NCBI GenBank assembly: GCA_027886175.1
Contig: JAJNNQ010000009.1
Span: 27,331,501-27,395,500, forward strand
Reading direction: 5' to 3'
Origin: Phylloscopus collybita
Taxonomy: Eukaryota; Chordata; Aves; Passeriformes; Phylloscopidae
Length of the DNA: 64,000 bases
In this document: positions 25,401 to 39,680 of the stretch, piece by piece
Layout of the letters: every line of letters starts with the position of its first letter
How positions within the stretch are numbered: the first letter of the stretch is position 1
Made by a program: the position numbers and the translations under genes
Notes under the pieces: model-generated
Seen by the model: the letters and a program-made list of their open reading frames with translations, nothing else
The model's database searches: none
Told to the model about the DNA's origin: nothing

Positions 25401-28400
25401 TCTAATTCCTGATTATTGCAGTAAATACTTTTAATTTTTCCAATAATTTCTTCTTATACAGTTCTTCCCTACTCCATGATATTTCAGAGTTTTAAACGTC
25501 AAAATGAATTATGCAATGGAGTTCTCTGTTGTCCCCTTAATTTTGATAGACTTTGGTCTTTTTTTCATAGACATAATTTTTCTTGCAAAATTACATGGAT
25601 TATTCAAACACTTAAAGCAAAAATCAACAGACACTGGAAACAGAAAAATTAATCTGAATTGGATGTATAGCTCAAATTTATTAAAATCCAAGTTACAGAC
25701 ATTATTCATTCTTCCCATAATTTTCAGGATATACTACTTGAAATTATTGCAGAAACATTTAAAGCCATTCAAGCCATCAGTACAGTAAAAACAAAGCAAA
25801 AATCCTAACAGAAAGAAGAACAGAAGCTCTACACCATGAAGACTAAATTCTTTGCTCTAGCAGTCAGTTTTGTTTCAAAACATCCTTAGTTCTTGCCGTG
25901 CATCTTTAGCAAAAATGTTAGTGCCTTGGTCCCTGCCTGGCCTTTGCTGTAATTAGTGCTAAAGTTCTGTTCAAAGCACCTCTGAACAAGTTGTCATCCT
26001 TCATTGTGGCTTCCGTCTTCAGCAAAGCTAAGCTTCTCTTCAAAGAGGGAAACATCAAACGAGTCTCAGCATTTTCAGAAACAAACTTTAGTTTGATGCT
26101 CCCTGTGTCTTTCTGCCCACAACCTAAGCATTCTTGTGGTTAAGCAAAAACTAATTCCTTCCTCTGGGAACTCCTACCAAAGACTGGGAATACTGCATGG
26201 TTTTGATTTTTTTATGCTGCAGAAGCCATAAAATTTCAAAGGCCCTCCAGCTAGTTTTATTAAGTAAAATGACATCACTCAGCAGTCCTGAAATTCTAGT
26301 TCAGTGCACATCGGGGAGAAAAAAGAGTTAAAGAAGTACAATAAAATCTCTCTCAAAGTATTTTAGTTATTTAAGTTTCAAATCTCAGGTACTACATAAA
26401 AAGTAAAGCTTTTCTGCCTCTGAGCTATCTACATAGAAAACATTTGGTTTTTTTACTTTTTATCTTAGTTATATTTGTTAGGAAATTTCAGCAGCAGAGA
26501 TGAAGAATGCAATTAATTTGCTGAGAAATATCTGTGCACACACATGGGGTTTTATATCCATATGCTGACATGTAACTATACGTCACTACAAACTACCAGA
26601 TGAAACATTTGTTAGACAATTCTTAAGCCAGTAAGTTTTCTTTTGGCTTGCATAAGATCATCAGTCAGATGAGACCACTGCAATTCATTAAAGTTAGAAC
26701 ATATTTTTCTTGAATCTGTAACCAAGAGATATTATCTGGCAGTACATTCAATATATCTTGTACTGAAACTTAGACTTCATTATCTGTTGATTGTTTGGAA
26801 TATTTTACTTTGTATGTCTCCTACATTGTCCAACATATTTCCCTCCAAATCTGGATTTTTGTTCACACATTTATTTTATGTCTTTAATTTAGTTTTAGCA
26901 CTTTTCAAAAAACTTGCTACTTACCAATGGTAGCTATTTATCACCTGGCCTTTTTAAGATTATGCCAGGTTTTAAACACATTTCTATAAAGAAGTAACTC
27001 AGGGTTGCTAAACTTCCTTCAAGATAAGTAGTCTAAAACACTGGTGGTAGAAATCATAGCAGAGTTTTAGGAAAACCCACAGGAAACTGCCATTATGCTA
27101 ACTTTTGCTCCCCAACCATTACAGTACCTGTTTTCCTTGACTTAATTATGGTCCTAGATGAGCAAAAGTGTGACTTGCACAGATTTTCCTTTAGATTTAG
27201 AGGTAAGATCCACATACGTTATAAGCAAAATAAGTCATATAAGAAGCCACATGCAAAATCATTGTATGACATTTATGGGTTGGTTTGCAGCAGTGCTGTA
27301 GATGAGAACATTGATCATTCTAACTGAATATATTCTGCTTGACAACAATCAGCGTACATTTGAGAAAAATGCAATGACAATGTGGTAATTTTTTTCAGAA
27401 GCTTTTCTTCAATTCCTTTTTGTCACTCCTTGCACACATCCTGAAGCATGAAAATATCAAGGAATTATTTTAATTTTCTCTAAAGTAACTGTAGAAGATT
27501 TTATGGTGAATTCTGAAGTTGCCTGTAAAATCCTTCTATTTATTAAAAAACATAGATTCTACAAGGGATTAATTACACTTTCAGGTAAAAAAATCATGTC
27601 CTTTACTAACTTTTAATTGTCTGTCTTGTAACTGAAACATGGCTGATTTTGGATGAAAAGATTACACTATTTTAAATTTTAGTTAATTTAAAATCAGATG
27701 CTGTTAATGAAATTGTATTTATTCTTCTTTCATTTCCTTATACATGTATCTTTAAGTGGTAGGAAGTCTTTCTCTCAATAACACTTGGTCCTCATTTTGT
27801 CATTCACATCTTGTGATGTGAAAATAATGCTTCTCATTTTGGATGAACAGCTCTAGTGGCAATGCTGATCTCAAAAGCTCCTGTCTTGGAGCACTCACCC
27901 TCACTGTGCCTGGTCTTGTTATTTCTCCTGCAACTTGGTAGGCTGTCAGCTGTTTCAAACCAAATGACTGCATGGCCAGGTTCAACCTGGACCAAAATGT
28001 TCTCTTTAAACACTGGTGCCTCTTCCTCCCTCCCTCTTTGTTTTTGTCTCTGTATTCTTATATTTTAACCTGCCCTCAGTCCATAGGGGAATCCAGCAAA
28101 TAGCTGAACAGAGGACAGTGAGCTGTGACAGTTTGGCAATGCAGGAACTTCTTAAGCCATACTGTTTGCACAAACCCTTCACCTTCAAATTAAGGCTTCT
28201 GCCTGTTTGAGAAGCTATTTACAGGATTGGATTTTCCAGAGAGTCAGGAAAAAAGTTTCATTGCTTATATATAATGATCTGACAGGCACTGTGATATGTC
28301 CCTGCTCAGGGAAAGGCTCAGCAGCTCTTATTTCTCTTTTGCTGATACAGAGGCAGCTCCTACAGGTTGCATTTTAGGTAGCTGTAAATATTGTTTTAAC

Positions 28401-29771
28401 TTGTTTGAGAAGGTGTAAACTGATAGTTTTGCCTCATATAACTCAGCACCTTCCCAGTTCACATCACGTGCAGATCATATCTTTATTTATTAAAGCCTTT
28501 CAAATACAGTGTGCAATTTTCATTTTAGTCAGAGCAGTTGGTTGTGTGTAGGCATTTCCTAGTTTTATGTAAAGCAGTCAAGAACCCAGATTGTATTAAG
28601 TGATGCAGTAGATATTTGTCTGACAACAAGGTCTAATTTGCATATATTTATCTGCTCAGACATTCATAAGCTTTGTGTTTTACTCCACATTCTTAGAGCT
28701 GTTCTTAAGGCTTTGCAGATGAAGCAGCAGAAACCTGCTACTAGAAAAACTTCCCATCCCACAAAGGTTGAACAACAGTTGAAGCCTTCTGTTCTAAGGA
28801 GAACAAATAAAACAACTTTACCAGCAGCTTAGTTCCTCTAGTTATGCTCTTTGTTTGGGTGTTGGCTTTTTTCCTCTCTGAGATCTCAGGCAGATTTCAG
28901 GCCATTATTTATATCCAGGATATACTATTTCTGCCTCAATTCCAGTGCAACTTATCCTGATCTGTTGCTGAATTCTGTTTTTTCCTGAAAGTTGTAAGAA
29001 CTTAAATATAACGTATAGAAGCCATAGATTATGCTCAGAAATCTTCTTGGGTTTATAACTGCATAGAGCAAGGGTCCTTCATCAAACTGCAGCCCCAAGT
29101 ATGTTGAGTTTATAGCAGCTCTGCCCAGGTAAAACACATAACATTAAGGGTGATCTTATTTTTTTAACTAAGAACATTTCGCATTTTTCTAGCAACCTAA
29201 TTCTGTTTTATGACCTTTTTAGGTAGAAGCTGTATTACTAGACGTAAGAGTCAGTCATTAGGGAAATGAATTTGATCTGGAATCTGGAAATCAGATTTCT
29301 TCGATTTTACTGTTCAAACTTGACACCTGAACTTTCCATTTTAGCATGGGACAAGGAGGGAATGTGAAGCACTGACACATGGGGTTTTTGGCTATTGAAT
29401 TTGCAGACACCTGATCATGTCTGTGGAATATAACCAGTTTAGCCCTACAGTGCAGCTACAGTAAGGCCAATGTCACACCAGCTGGTTGATTTGACTTGCT
29501 CAGGGTGGGAGCATGGGATATAAATTCTCTGTACATTTGCAGTTAAAGCCTAGCTGGTCTGACTCTAACATGAGGTATGAGTCTGTCTGCACACATGCTA
29601 AACAGCACTGGTGTACACACCCCTGCTCAGAAGGGTCCCAGCCAGAAATAAGGAAGTTTTTCCTTGGCAATTAGCTGGCACGTATATCAAAAAAGACTGA
29701 TACGGACTACGTAACCAACATGCAATTAGCATCATTTTCCCCTGTAAACCATAATGCCAGGGTACATGAAA

Positions 29772-29775
<4 letters not shown>

Positions 29776-29825
<50 letters not shown>
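29776..29825. repeat. 50-base pure T homopolymer
   Basis: An uninterrupted T run followed by GGTGGGGGG. No recognisable retroposed sequence lies on either side. Confidence 0.95.
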
Positions 29826-29826
<1 letters not shown>

Positions 29827-31216
29827 GTGGGGGGAATAGTTCAATTAATTAACAAAAAGGAGACATATTTAAAACATGGTTTGGGGCTTAAATTTCAGAA
29901 TTATAAGTCATCTTGTTCAGAATTGGTAAAGGCAAAGATATTTTTAGAAAGGATTCAGTCATTTAATTGATCGATTAATCTATTGTACAATACATTTTAA
30001 TAAATTATTAAACTGTGAACAAAATTTCTGGTTTAATATCATGGTTATTGGTGAATCAAATTTTACTGCTGGTTATATCAAGGTGCACATTTAAGGGCTG
30101 AAAGTAATATTGATGCAGAACATAAAAATAGCAATTATTTGCCCTTTAAAAAAGGTGCTGCAAATTATTTATAAGCATTATACTTAAAAAATATATATGT
30201 GGTCACAGCAACAGTGAGGAACATCTACTTTCTACAAGACAAATTTTTTTTTGGAAGAAGGACAAAGAGCTAGGGAAGAAGGAGAGGGAAGCTTAATCTG
30301 AGACTTTCTGTAATTAAATAATTAACAAAAGACAACTGTTGCATCAAACCTTGAGTGTTGGCATACAATTTGGCAACCGCATTGGCACCTTGTATAGTAT
30401 TACCAGGTAAAGATAAATAAAAACTCTTGTCTTCAAGAAAACATAGCAATGTAACATTTGGTGCCTTTTTTTTCCCCACTGCACTTCTCTCTTAATTTCT
30501 GTAATGCCTGGTACAGGGGATCCACACAGACTTCTTAAGTTTTGTTAGAAATGCTCACTACTAGTGATGAAGATGTTCAATAGTTTTCCATGTTTCCTCA
30601 TAAAATGAAAGTATTCTTAATAATAATACTCATTTCACTTGCAATCACAGCACATGATTACTTTTTACCTAGTTTGTTGGGAGCATTTAAGACTAGTCAA
30701 AAATTCTTCACGTAAACAATCATCTGCTTAGAATGCTCTCTACAGGGCTGTTTCCAGTTTTGTAGAAATGGAAAAAACTAAGTTTGGCATTTCCTCATTA
30801 CTCATGAGAAATTTGCAGTGTTTAAAACTTGCTTAGAAATGTCAGCCAGATCACTGACACAGGTTTTGTAAACAGTTCAAGGTATGCCTATTCTCTCCAG
30901 CTTCCAGCAGGCTAACAGATGCTATATGCTATAGTAGGAGGAAAAGACAGAAGAAGCAAAGTGCTGCCGTGACTTGGACAGAACTGGCTTTGGTGTCCAG
31001 AAACATGACACAGCACATGACCTCTCCTGTCCCAAGTGACCACCAGAACAGATGAAGACCCAACTCACAGGTTAAAAGAACTCAGTGGGCATGTTTCAGT
31101 GACTGATATCTGCAGGAATCAGAGGATGGCAAGGGGATTGATGGTTCATGAAAACTTACAAGATAGAGTGGAGCCTGTGAATGACCTAAATGGTGTGGAA
31201 TAAGGAGTAGAGATTA

Positions 31217-31762
31217 TGCTGGTTTTGGCTGAGATAATTTTCTTCATAGCTATTGGTATAGTGCTGTGTTTTAGATTTGTGATCAAACAGTTTTGGTAAC
31301 ACGGACATTTTATTGGTTGCTGAATGAGGATGAACAGTGTCAAGGCCTTTTCTGCTTCTCATGTTGCTCTGCCAGGCAGCAGGCTGGGAGTGCCCAAGAA
31401 GCTGAACCCAGATGACTAAGGGGATATCCTGTATACCAGCATACCATGTCCAGCAAAACAAAAAGCTGGGGGAAGATGGAGGAAGGAGAGATGGAACTTG
31501 GAATTACGGTATTTGTACTGTCAAGTGACTGTTACATGTGATAAACTGCTGCTTTCCTTGAAATGAATAAATATCTGCCTGCTGAAGTGAATTAATTCCT
31601 TATTTTACTTTCCTTGGCACACAGCTTTGGCTTTACTTATTAAACTGTCTCTATCTCAACCCACAGCTTTTCTCACTTTTACAATTCTGGTTCTCTCTCC
31701 CATCCCACTGGGATGGGGAAGCTGAGCAAGCAGCTGTGTGGTTGCCTATGGAGGCTAAGCCA
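31217..31762 (+). mobile_element. Decayed ERVL-type solo LTR (avian family)
   Basis: I recognise this as a common bird ERVL-class LTR. It opens with TGCTGGTTTTGGCTGAGATA. It continues with AAGGCCTTTTCTGCTTCTCA and a segment with the phrases AAGAAGCTG, AGCTGGGGGAAGA and GGAGGAAGG. The polyadenylation region holds ATTAAACTGTCT (about 31638) and TATCTCAACCCA, followed by a pyrimidine-rich U5 with CTCTCTCCCATCCCAC. An AATAAA also occurs near 31566. Both extreme ends are diverged and I find no target duplication, so it is older than the family A copies. The boundaries are good to perhaps 15 bp. Confidence 0.8.
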
Positions 31763-34700
31763 AAAAACCAGTCAGAGAAACAATGACAACAGCAGCATTG
31801 AGTAGGAACAACACCATGAATGGCTTAAAAATAATTACTTTTTTTAAAGAATACAGTAAATTTTAAGTCATTTTAAGTAGTAAATAAGTCATATTATATA
31901 CCCAGCAAAAAATTATATATTTGACATAATTAGATACCTGTGTTTGTAGGGTTTAGATGAAACAGTCACAGTTTATATTTCTGCAAATGTTGAAGAAACC
32001 TCTCCTTGGTAGGACTGTGCTATCATAGGGTTGAGTGAGAAAACTGAAACCTGGAGTGCAGAGAAATCTCTGATCATCTTATCTAGAAATGCAAAAACTA
32101 AGGACAAAAATGGAAGAAAGAGGAAAAAAAAAAAGGAAAAAAATAGAGCTTAACTCTAGGAGGAATCACTTGTCACTGGAAAAGATTTGAAAGTTGCCAT
32201 AGAAGTCAGGTAAAGCAGATAAAAGCCTACTTGAGAGTGAAACTTTGTCACCTTCAGGGAAGCTCTTATGTTGCTCCAAGAATATAAAGGATTTGTTGGG
32301 CAATAGCATGTAACAGAAGAAGGAGCTTAGCAGACTGGCAACCTATCCTTGTAAAGAAAGAGTTTTCTCCACCCAGCTTTGAATTAGCAAAGATGTTACT
32401 CAATGAGCATCACAGTCCTGACCTCAGAGGTGGAGATATTTGTGTTCCTTTGTGTTCTGCCACTAATTCTGGTCTGTGCTAAGTCCTGTCTAAAGACATT
32501 TTAAACAAGGTGGCCATTCAACACATTTTCACCCCAGCAGTCATATTAAAAGACCTATCAAAGCTTGCCTGCATGAAAGTGTTACTATACAGCATTCAGG
32601 GCTGTGATTTACAGCACAAGCTACTTGATACTACTTGCACACTCATAATGTGCAACTCATTAGTTACTTACAAACTTGTATAAAGTTTCCCTGCCCTGGG
32701 TGTATAAGGCAGCAGGTGAAGGCAGACAGCTCTGCCTGTGCTGTCTGAAAGCAGAAGAGCAAGGTAATAGAGTTCATAGCTTCAACAAACTCCAGTTGAA
32801 AGGCTCTTCTCTGGATGCAGTGGTCAGGTTTGTTTTAGTTTTTCTACTTAATGCAGCAGATGAGTAAACTACACCTCATCTAGACATGAGCTATCACACT
32901 GTGGCCTTCATACTCCAGGCATCCCTTGCTCAGATCACTTCTCTAATTCATGTTATGATATTTCTCTGCCTTCAAAAGACATTCTGGATATGCAGCCTAG
33001 GAACAAATTATAGTGATTTTACTAGAGGAACTATAAACTCACAACCTAACTATCTGAAATTAACTTCATATTAATCTTAAAAGGATGATCTTGTTATATT
33101 TGGGGATGTAAGCTAAACAAATCTTTTTTCTTCTCTCTTTAGTAGGGCTTGTTTTAGAAAACTGGTGAAGTATTTGTTTGGTCAGCAAGCCACCAAAAGC
33201 ACTGCTTTCCCTATCACTGATCCTTGTAAGAAAGATAAAAATTTCTCATTTTTTCATCAACCAATTATAGTATCTACCATAGTAACTATAAAAGAAAGGA
33301 GCCATACAAAGTCTTATTTAATTACATACACACTATTACATTTTATTAAGATAGAATTATGTCAAAATATTTATTATTTCTATTCTGCCTACATAAAGGG
33401 AAAATTCAATATATGACTAAAGCTTGGGCAGATAGAGGACAGTATTAAACAGCTGCATCTTTTAGATGTCTTTCAAGATTATTTTTGTCCTATTCAGTTA
33501 CACTTGACGTGCCTTTTGTAGTGTGTATTCAAAGAGACCAATCCCTCAGTTTTAGAGGAGAAAACAAGTGATTTCCATGTTAACTTTTGTAATAGGCCAA
33601 CAATTGAACCATCACAGTGTGTGTGCTTTGTTTCACAAGCAATGTTGTAAAGTCCTGAGTCAGAAGTATCCTATTAATGTAGGAATAGGGATTATACAAC
33701 TTAACATGAAGGCTTGAAAACCCAGAATCAGTCTTGTTAAGGCCCCAGCATGCTCACTGGTAATTACAGTGATCATTGTGATCATTCTTTAAGAGCTACT
33801 ACTCCTTTTGCCACTGGCAAGTACCTTCAAAGATGCTGCTAAGCCAGGAAGGATGGATTCTTGCAAAAAAGATGTATACTATCTCACAAGGTGCCATACT
33901 GCACCCAGAAATTATGCAGATGTATGCAGAGAGAAAGGAGAATCAACTTTTTCTCTTCATTTAGAGCCTGTGAGGCTTGAATAAGGACATTTTCTAATTG
34001 TAGCCTTTGGACTTGGTGGATCACAGGGATTTCTTCTTCTCTACATGTCAAGACTCATGAAAAAGTGAAGTGAGAGAATAGTGAGCCACCTATATCAACT
34101 TGAAATATGTATAGGACAGAACATAGGTGATGCACTTTGGAGATCAATTACCCAAGCAGCATTCAAGTGCTTGGTTTGACTTTATGGTTAAATAAAATTA
34201 AGAAGGTACCTTGCATGCAAATTATCAAAACAGACTTCATTTACTCATTTGCCCTTGAGGCATTGCTGAGAAAAACCCCAAGTTAATAGTAATTACCTCT
34301 AGAAACAAACTAAGCAATGCCTCAACTTATTTCCAAGGGCAAATTCCTTCCATCAGTTTCTGAACTGTAAAGTCTTTAAGCTTAGTCATTAACATGTAAT
34401 TTAGATATTGATTATGAGCCCTTTAATTCTGGTCATGAAGTATCTCATCAAAAACTACTTATGAAGTCTTGTGCTTCTTTCTGATATCAAAATGTTCTGG
34501 ACCCCACCATAGGGATACCCATTTATCATGTGTACTTTTAAATAACTTCCCTAAAAATTGTCAGCTTGTGCTTTAAGCTCGCACACATCAAACACTTCAG
34601 TGAAATGTTTTAAAAGTCACTCAAATAAACTCAATTCTTATTAAGGCATTATGTAACATACATTCCTAATAAGGAATTCTATGCTCTTGCTTTTGTGTTT

Positions 34701-37570
34701 TGTTTTGGAGGTACTGCAATTTTTTTAATTTCCTTTTTCTGTACAGGACTTCTTAACTATATGGTTACCAGTTCTATTCTTCAATCAGGATTACTGTGAT
34801 ATAGCAATAAATAGTTGCCAAAAAATATATCTGTTGTTTTTACAGCATTTAAAATCTATTATAACCACTGCCAAGATATTTTTTGTAATGGAGGAGGTAC
34901 AACTGACAACGAAGAAGGCTCCATGCATCAGCACCGTTATCTAAAAGTCTCTCATGCCTTTACTATGTAGCCTCCCATGGGCTGCTCCACACTGCTCTGG
35001 CTCTTTCTCTCCTCCTTCTGCAGTTCCAGCTCATGCCTTCCCATCCCTAGCACAGCTACCTAACCCTTTCTGCCTTCGCACAACCTCCTGTCCCTTCCCC
35101 CTCACCACACAACCAACAGACACCAACCAACCACTCTACCAGCTCCAGCTAACTCACTCTTTTATCACATCCATAGCTGTGAGGACAAGGCTGTTTGGTA
35201 ATTAACAAAGCGGCAATTTATCGGGGGCAAGATTGCCCTCAGCACTATTTCTAGCTGTCCTCCCACATTTTTGTGTACCTGGAAGCTCCAACTTTAAATC
35301 AGACAAATCTATCAATGAAAAATATTTTTCTAGGTATTAAGACTTAAGACCACCTGAAGTTTTAGGTTTGGCCATAGAGAAAAATATTACCATATGAATT
35401 TTGACTTTGTTGCACTAATTCTTTTCTCTGCAAAGTATAGTGCATTCTATTCATGGAATTAACTTTTATTCATTAAGAAAATATGTAAATAAGCTTAAGA
35501 TTGTTTTGTATTCATTACAATTGGAGTCAAACCCACTTCAATTTTCTTACAGCTGGCAAATATTTTCAGATATTCTTTCCTAGTCTATACGTACTAGTAT
35601 TATAGGATAGTATAAGGTAAGATACCCAGTCAACATTTTATTGTCTACTTAAAAAGGAAAAAAAAATACACCAGGTTTTGCTAAGGATTTTAATTTTCTT
35701 ATGGTTCATAGGGCCAAATCACACAAGTAGTTGGACCAATTCTTACGTGTTAACACATAAATGAAAATTAGAGGCAAAAGAACAGCACAGAGTTGATTTA
35801 TCAAGCAAGGAGAAGGACTGAAATTAATATGCAGCCCTTAAACTAAGGTTTTGGACAGTTTGGACTGATTACCATTGGTTAGTTTGGCATGCTCTTGTGA
35901 AGGGCACGTAATGTGATGGGTTAGGTGGGAGCCAGGCATTGCTGATGCCAGCCTCCCAACGCAGAAAATCTGTCCACACTGTAGTAAAGTCACTCATAGT
36001 CTGTTAAGTATTTCTGGGCTCTCAAACAACTGCATGAAGTTCCTTTTCAAAGGACTTGGCCCTTTACATACACTAGATTCTCTTGCTGAAGAAAAAGCTC
36101 TAGCAGGTGGGATGTGCATAAGGAGTAGAAGCAACCATATTGCTAGAAATCTCACCTTCTGGTTATCTGCTGGGTCACTTGATGAAGGATACAAGTGAAT
36201 TGCTCTTGTTGGGACAGAAGCAAAACTACATTTTCCTGTGTTGGGCTACTGCTGCTCAGATTTTGTCCTCACCATATCAAAACTCCAACTTAATATGTAT
36301 ACCATTGTTTGAACTGATTATACTACATGAATTAAGTAGCTTTGTTTGCAATATTGTTCTACTCAGACACCTGATTGTAGAGATCAACTCTCAAAGATGT
36401 AGAGGCATATTATTAGCATCTACTAATGAAACTAATTATTAGCGTCTACCCTGAAACACACTAGTGAATGCAAATGTGGTTTGTAGTTCTGATACTTAAT
36501 ATTCATGCAGGTATTTTTCACTTGTGTTTAAGGCCAGAAGGAAGCATTATGTCATCTACTGTGACCTTATATATGATATCTGCCACTGAATTTCAGCCAG
36601 TTGATGCCAACTGTTTATTTTTTAAAAGGATATTTTCTCTTGTACCAAAAATCAACAGATAGATTCTGTCTCTTTCCATCAGTTTGAGTCAGTGCACAAA
36701 CATGCTTCTTTTAAAAAATTCATGTCCTCTTTCTACCTTGACTGTGTCTGGATTCCAGTTATTATGGTTTTTTAAAGCTTTTCTTTGCTAAAATAGAATG
36801 ATCTTTAATGCCAGGTATCTGGTCCTCAAGGAAATACTTATGCATTGTGTCAAGCCACTCTTCAATCTTCTTTTTGACATGCTAAACAGATTAAGTTTTT
36901 AAGTCTCTTCCTCGAAGGCATTTTCTCAGCACTCAGATTTTTGATTCTTTTCTCTGCCTTCTCCAATTTGTTAAACATGAAAAGCAGTAGAATATGCAGT
37001 ACTCCAACAATGCAGTCAGCCACATCACCCTGAGAGATTAAGTCCCCACTTCTTTGTTTACAGCCGAGGATCAGGTTATGCTGAGGTTACCGTGAACTGT
37101 TTTTCTCTTGTAAATCCATTTCAGGATTCCCCTGTCATGACCAAGGACTGAAATTATTTTTACAGATGTATAAAACATTGTGTTCTTGAATGAATCTTGA
37201 ATTGTGAATCTTACGCCTGCTATGTGATCTAAGTGATTCAACAAGATTGGTGATGATAACAGATAGTAACAAAAATCTCTAAGTTTTGTCAGCAGTATAT
37301 CTAAGGAGTTTTTTCATGGTAGAACAGTAACAAAAATGCTCAAAAGTAACATTTAGCTGCTCTCAGCAGAACATCACCAAAGCATTCTGATTTGATGACT
37401 CTTTATTATTCTGATACATGAGATGTGGCTGTTCTAGATCTACTTTGTTAAAGCTACGTAAATTGTTAAACATGTAGTTGCATTAAAAAAAAAAACTGTC
37501 AAAAGACCAAATTTATTAGATTTACAGTTATCATTATTCACCTAAAACAATTTCATCAAAAGCTGAATAC

Positions 37571-37592
37571 AATCCATGTAGATACATGGATT
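37571..37592. repeat. 10-bp inverted repeat with 2-nt centre
   Basis: AATCCATGTA (37571-37580) and TACATGGATT (37583-37592) are exact reverse complements around GA. The unit ACATG recurs just downstream. No function can be assigned. Confidence 0.85.
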
Positions 37593-39619
37593 ACATGTTG
37601 ATACATAATATCCCAAATAATTAAAAGCCACAAACATTTTGATGAATTTTGGAACCACTGTCACTGTCACTTGCCTTGATGTCACTGTTAGGACATCTAC
37701 AATTTTACGGTTGTCATTCCAGTTTTTTTAATGTGCATCTTTGGGATGAAAACTGCCTGTTTTTGTTTCTTTATAACTTCTTATCAATAGTTTCTGAACA
37801 CAGAAAAACACACAGTGCTGCTTTTTTTCTCTTGTATTATGCTCTGTATTGCAATATTTAACAGAGAATTTCAACAATCAGGAAAAAAGAAAATAAAAAA
37901 CTTAAAAAAACCAATGTGCAAATGTAGCATGTGTTCCTGCTTCACCACAAGTTTTAGTCAAATGTGCTCAAGAAGCAACTAAATAGATTTAGAAAGCAGA
38001 TGGTTGTACTTTCATATTTTTTGCATTCACATTTTTAATGTGAAACATTCAAATAAAAACATATCAGGAGATCACTGGGATTGCAAATTGAAACAAGCAT
38101 ACAAACTGGGAAATACCAATAGAAAAGCCTCATGCATAGCACTGTTTGCTATGACACACTGAGATTTAGATGACGTAGCAAGAAATTGTACAAAAAGTCT
38201 GTAGTAGAGACATCTTTCACCATCAGCATCTGAGTCTCACCCAAATTCTATTCAATTATCACTCAGGTAATGCCGAACAAAACCCAAACTATGATGCAAG
38301 GGTAGATTAAGATATGTGTCTATGTGGATGGCAATAGCTACACAGATAAAATATGTTGCCTTGCCAATGTGTTATTTTTGAGTAATGAGGTACCTCTGAC
38401 TTTCTCAAAGCAGAGGTGGCAGTGGTCTCAGGAAAAACTGTCAGTGGCACCAATGAACTAAAGTGCCTGCGCTCCTCTGTGAACCTGGAACTGTACCGTG
38501 TACTTGATCTGGTGAACTCAGGCTGTACCACTTCTGGTGGACAATCCTAGAAGTATTTGCATCTCAAGAAGAATCAGTGGGAGACATTGGAAATCCCACA
38601 GTATTGGAAATCCCTGGAGTCACCTGGATAATAAAAAGGTCACAGAGGAATTGATGAAGAGCTGATAACAATGTGTTATCTCCCTTGGAAGAAGTGCTAA
38701 CATAAAAGAGATCGAGATACTTCTACCATGAATCCAACTACAAGTAGGAGTGGATGAACTGCACATGGCAGTTTTGCCAAAGACCTTGATTTGAGAGAAG
38801 AAATTAATTCTGCACATCTGTGAGTGACTGACATGATAGGGTGGTGGCAATGGAGCAGTGGAAGCAGTTTTGGCCTAACATTACCAAGGAGAAGGACGAG
38901 GACCCAAGGCGCAACACAACTCGAAAGCAGACTACCCTAGCCACTAGGTCAAACTCTCCACCACAGCTTTCCATGTAGGTAATACACATGGTGTGAGCCC
39001 AAGTGTTACTGTGTGGTTACTCATCATAATGTTACACTTGGTTGGTGTAGTAGCATTTGTAATTCAAAGTATCACAGAAAGCTGGAATAGCAATTCTTCC
39101 CCACTTTAAGTTTTACTAACCAAGGGGGGAGAGCATCCATGCAGCCCGCCTGGCTGTGGTGGTTTAACCACTGGTCTTACGGGGTAAGTAACAGCAGTCA
39201 TCAGCTGATGTGCAACATGAATCACAGGAAAAAAATAATAATAAAAAAAAGAAACTGGGAAAATAAAAATGGCTCCATTATTAGCAACATAACTAACAGG
39301 TGAAGGACATATTCAAGAGGGCACAAAGTTTGCCATTTTTCTCATCCCTTATAACTTCCTAAGCCAACTAAGTGGACTTTGCTCTCTGTAATCAAGAAAT
39401 TAACAACCAGGGAGCAAATCTAAACATAGCGATTAGGAGTTGAAAACTAAACAAAATAAGTGGGGAGAAAACCTTCCAGAGCAGTTTTACACTGTCTGAG
39501 ATCAGGGGTCAATAGACCAAAAAGGATATAGTGCTATATTTATTGCAAATAACTTAGTGAGTATCACATACAAATTACAATCTGACACAAATTACTTAAA
39601 ATCCATTGTCATGTATGGT

Positions 39620-39680
39620 AAAACAAACAAACTGAAAACCAAACCCAACAAACCAAACAATAAACAAACAAACAAAAAAA
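39620..39680 (+). repeat. A/C-rich (AAAC)n-like low-complexity tract
   Basis: AAACAAAC, AAACC and ACCAAAC units with almost no G or T; the complement of the G/T-rich tracts seen elsewhere in the window. Confidence 0.85.

Larger units (their letters stand above)
19141..31216. other. AT-rich intergenic DNA, no gene recognised
   Basis: About 12 kb without a supported gene. The longest credible frames (23014-23349 on -, 25504-25788 on +) match no family I know, lack splice context and have no coding-like composition. The stretch holds G/T-rich tracts at 20.4 and 22.3 kb and a 50-base T run at 29.8 kb. The part around 23.5-24.9 kb is notably A-rich on + but otherwise plain. Confidence 0.6.

Noticed and set aside
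25504..25788. 94-codon frame with a hydrophobic start resembling a membrane protein
   Set aside because: The hydrophobicity follows from T-rich codons in AT-rich DNA; no recognised relative.
39140..39200. TGTGGTGGTTTAACC, like the end of a bird ERVL LTR on the - strand
   Set aside because: Only about 15 bases fit; the following sequence does not continue into the LTR.
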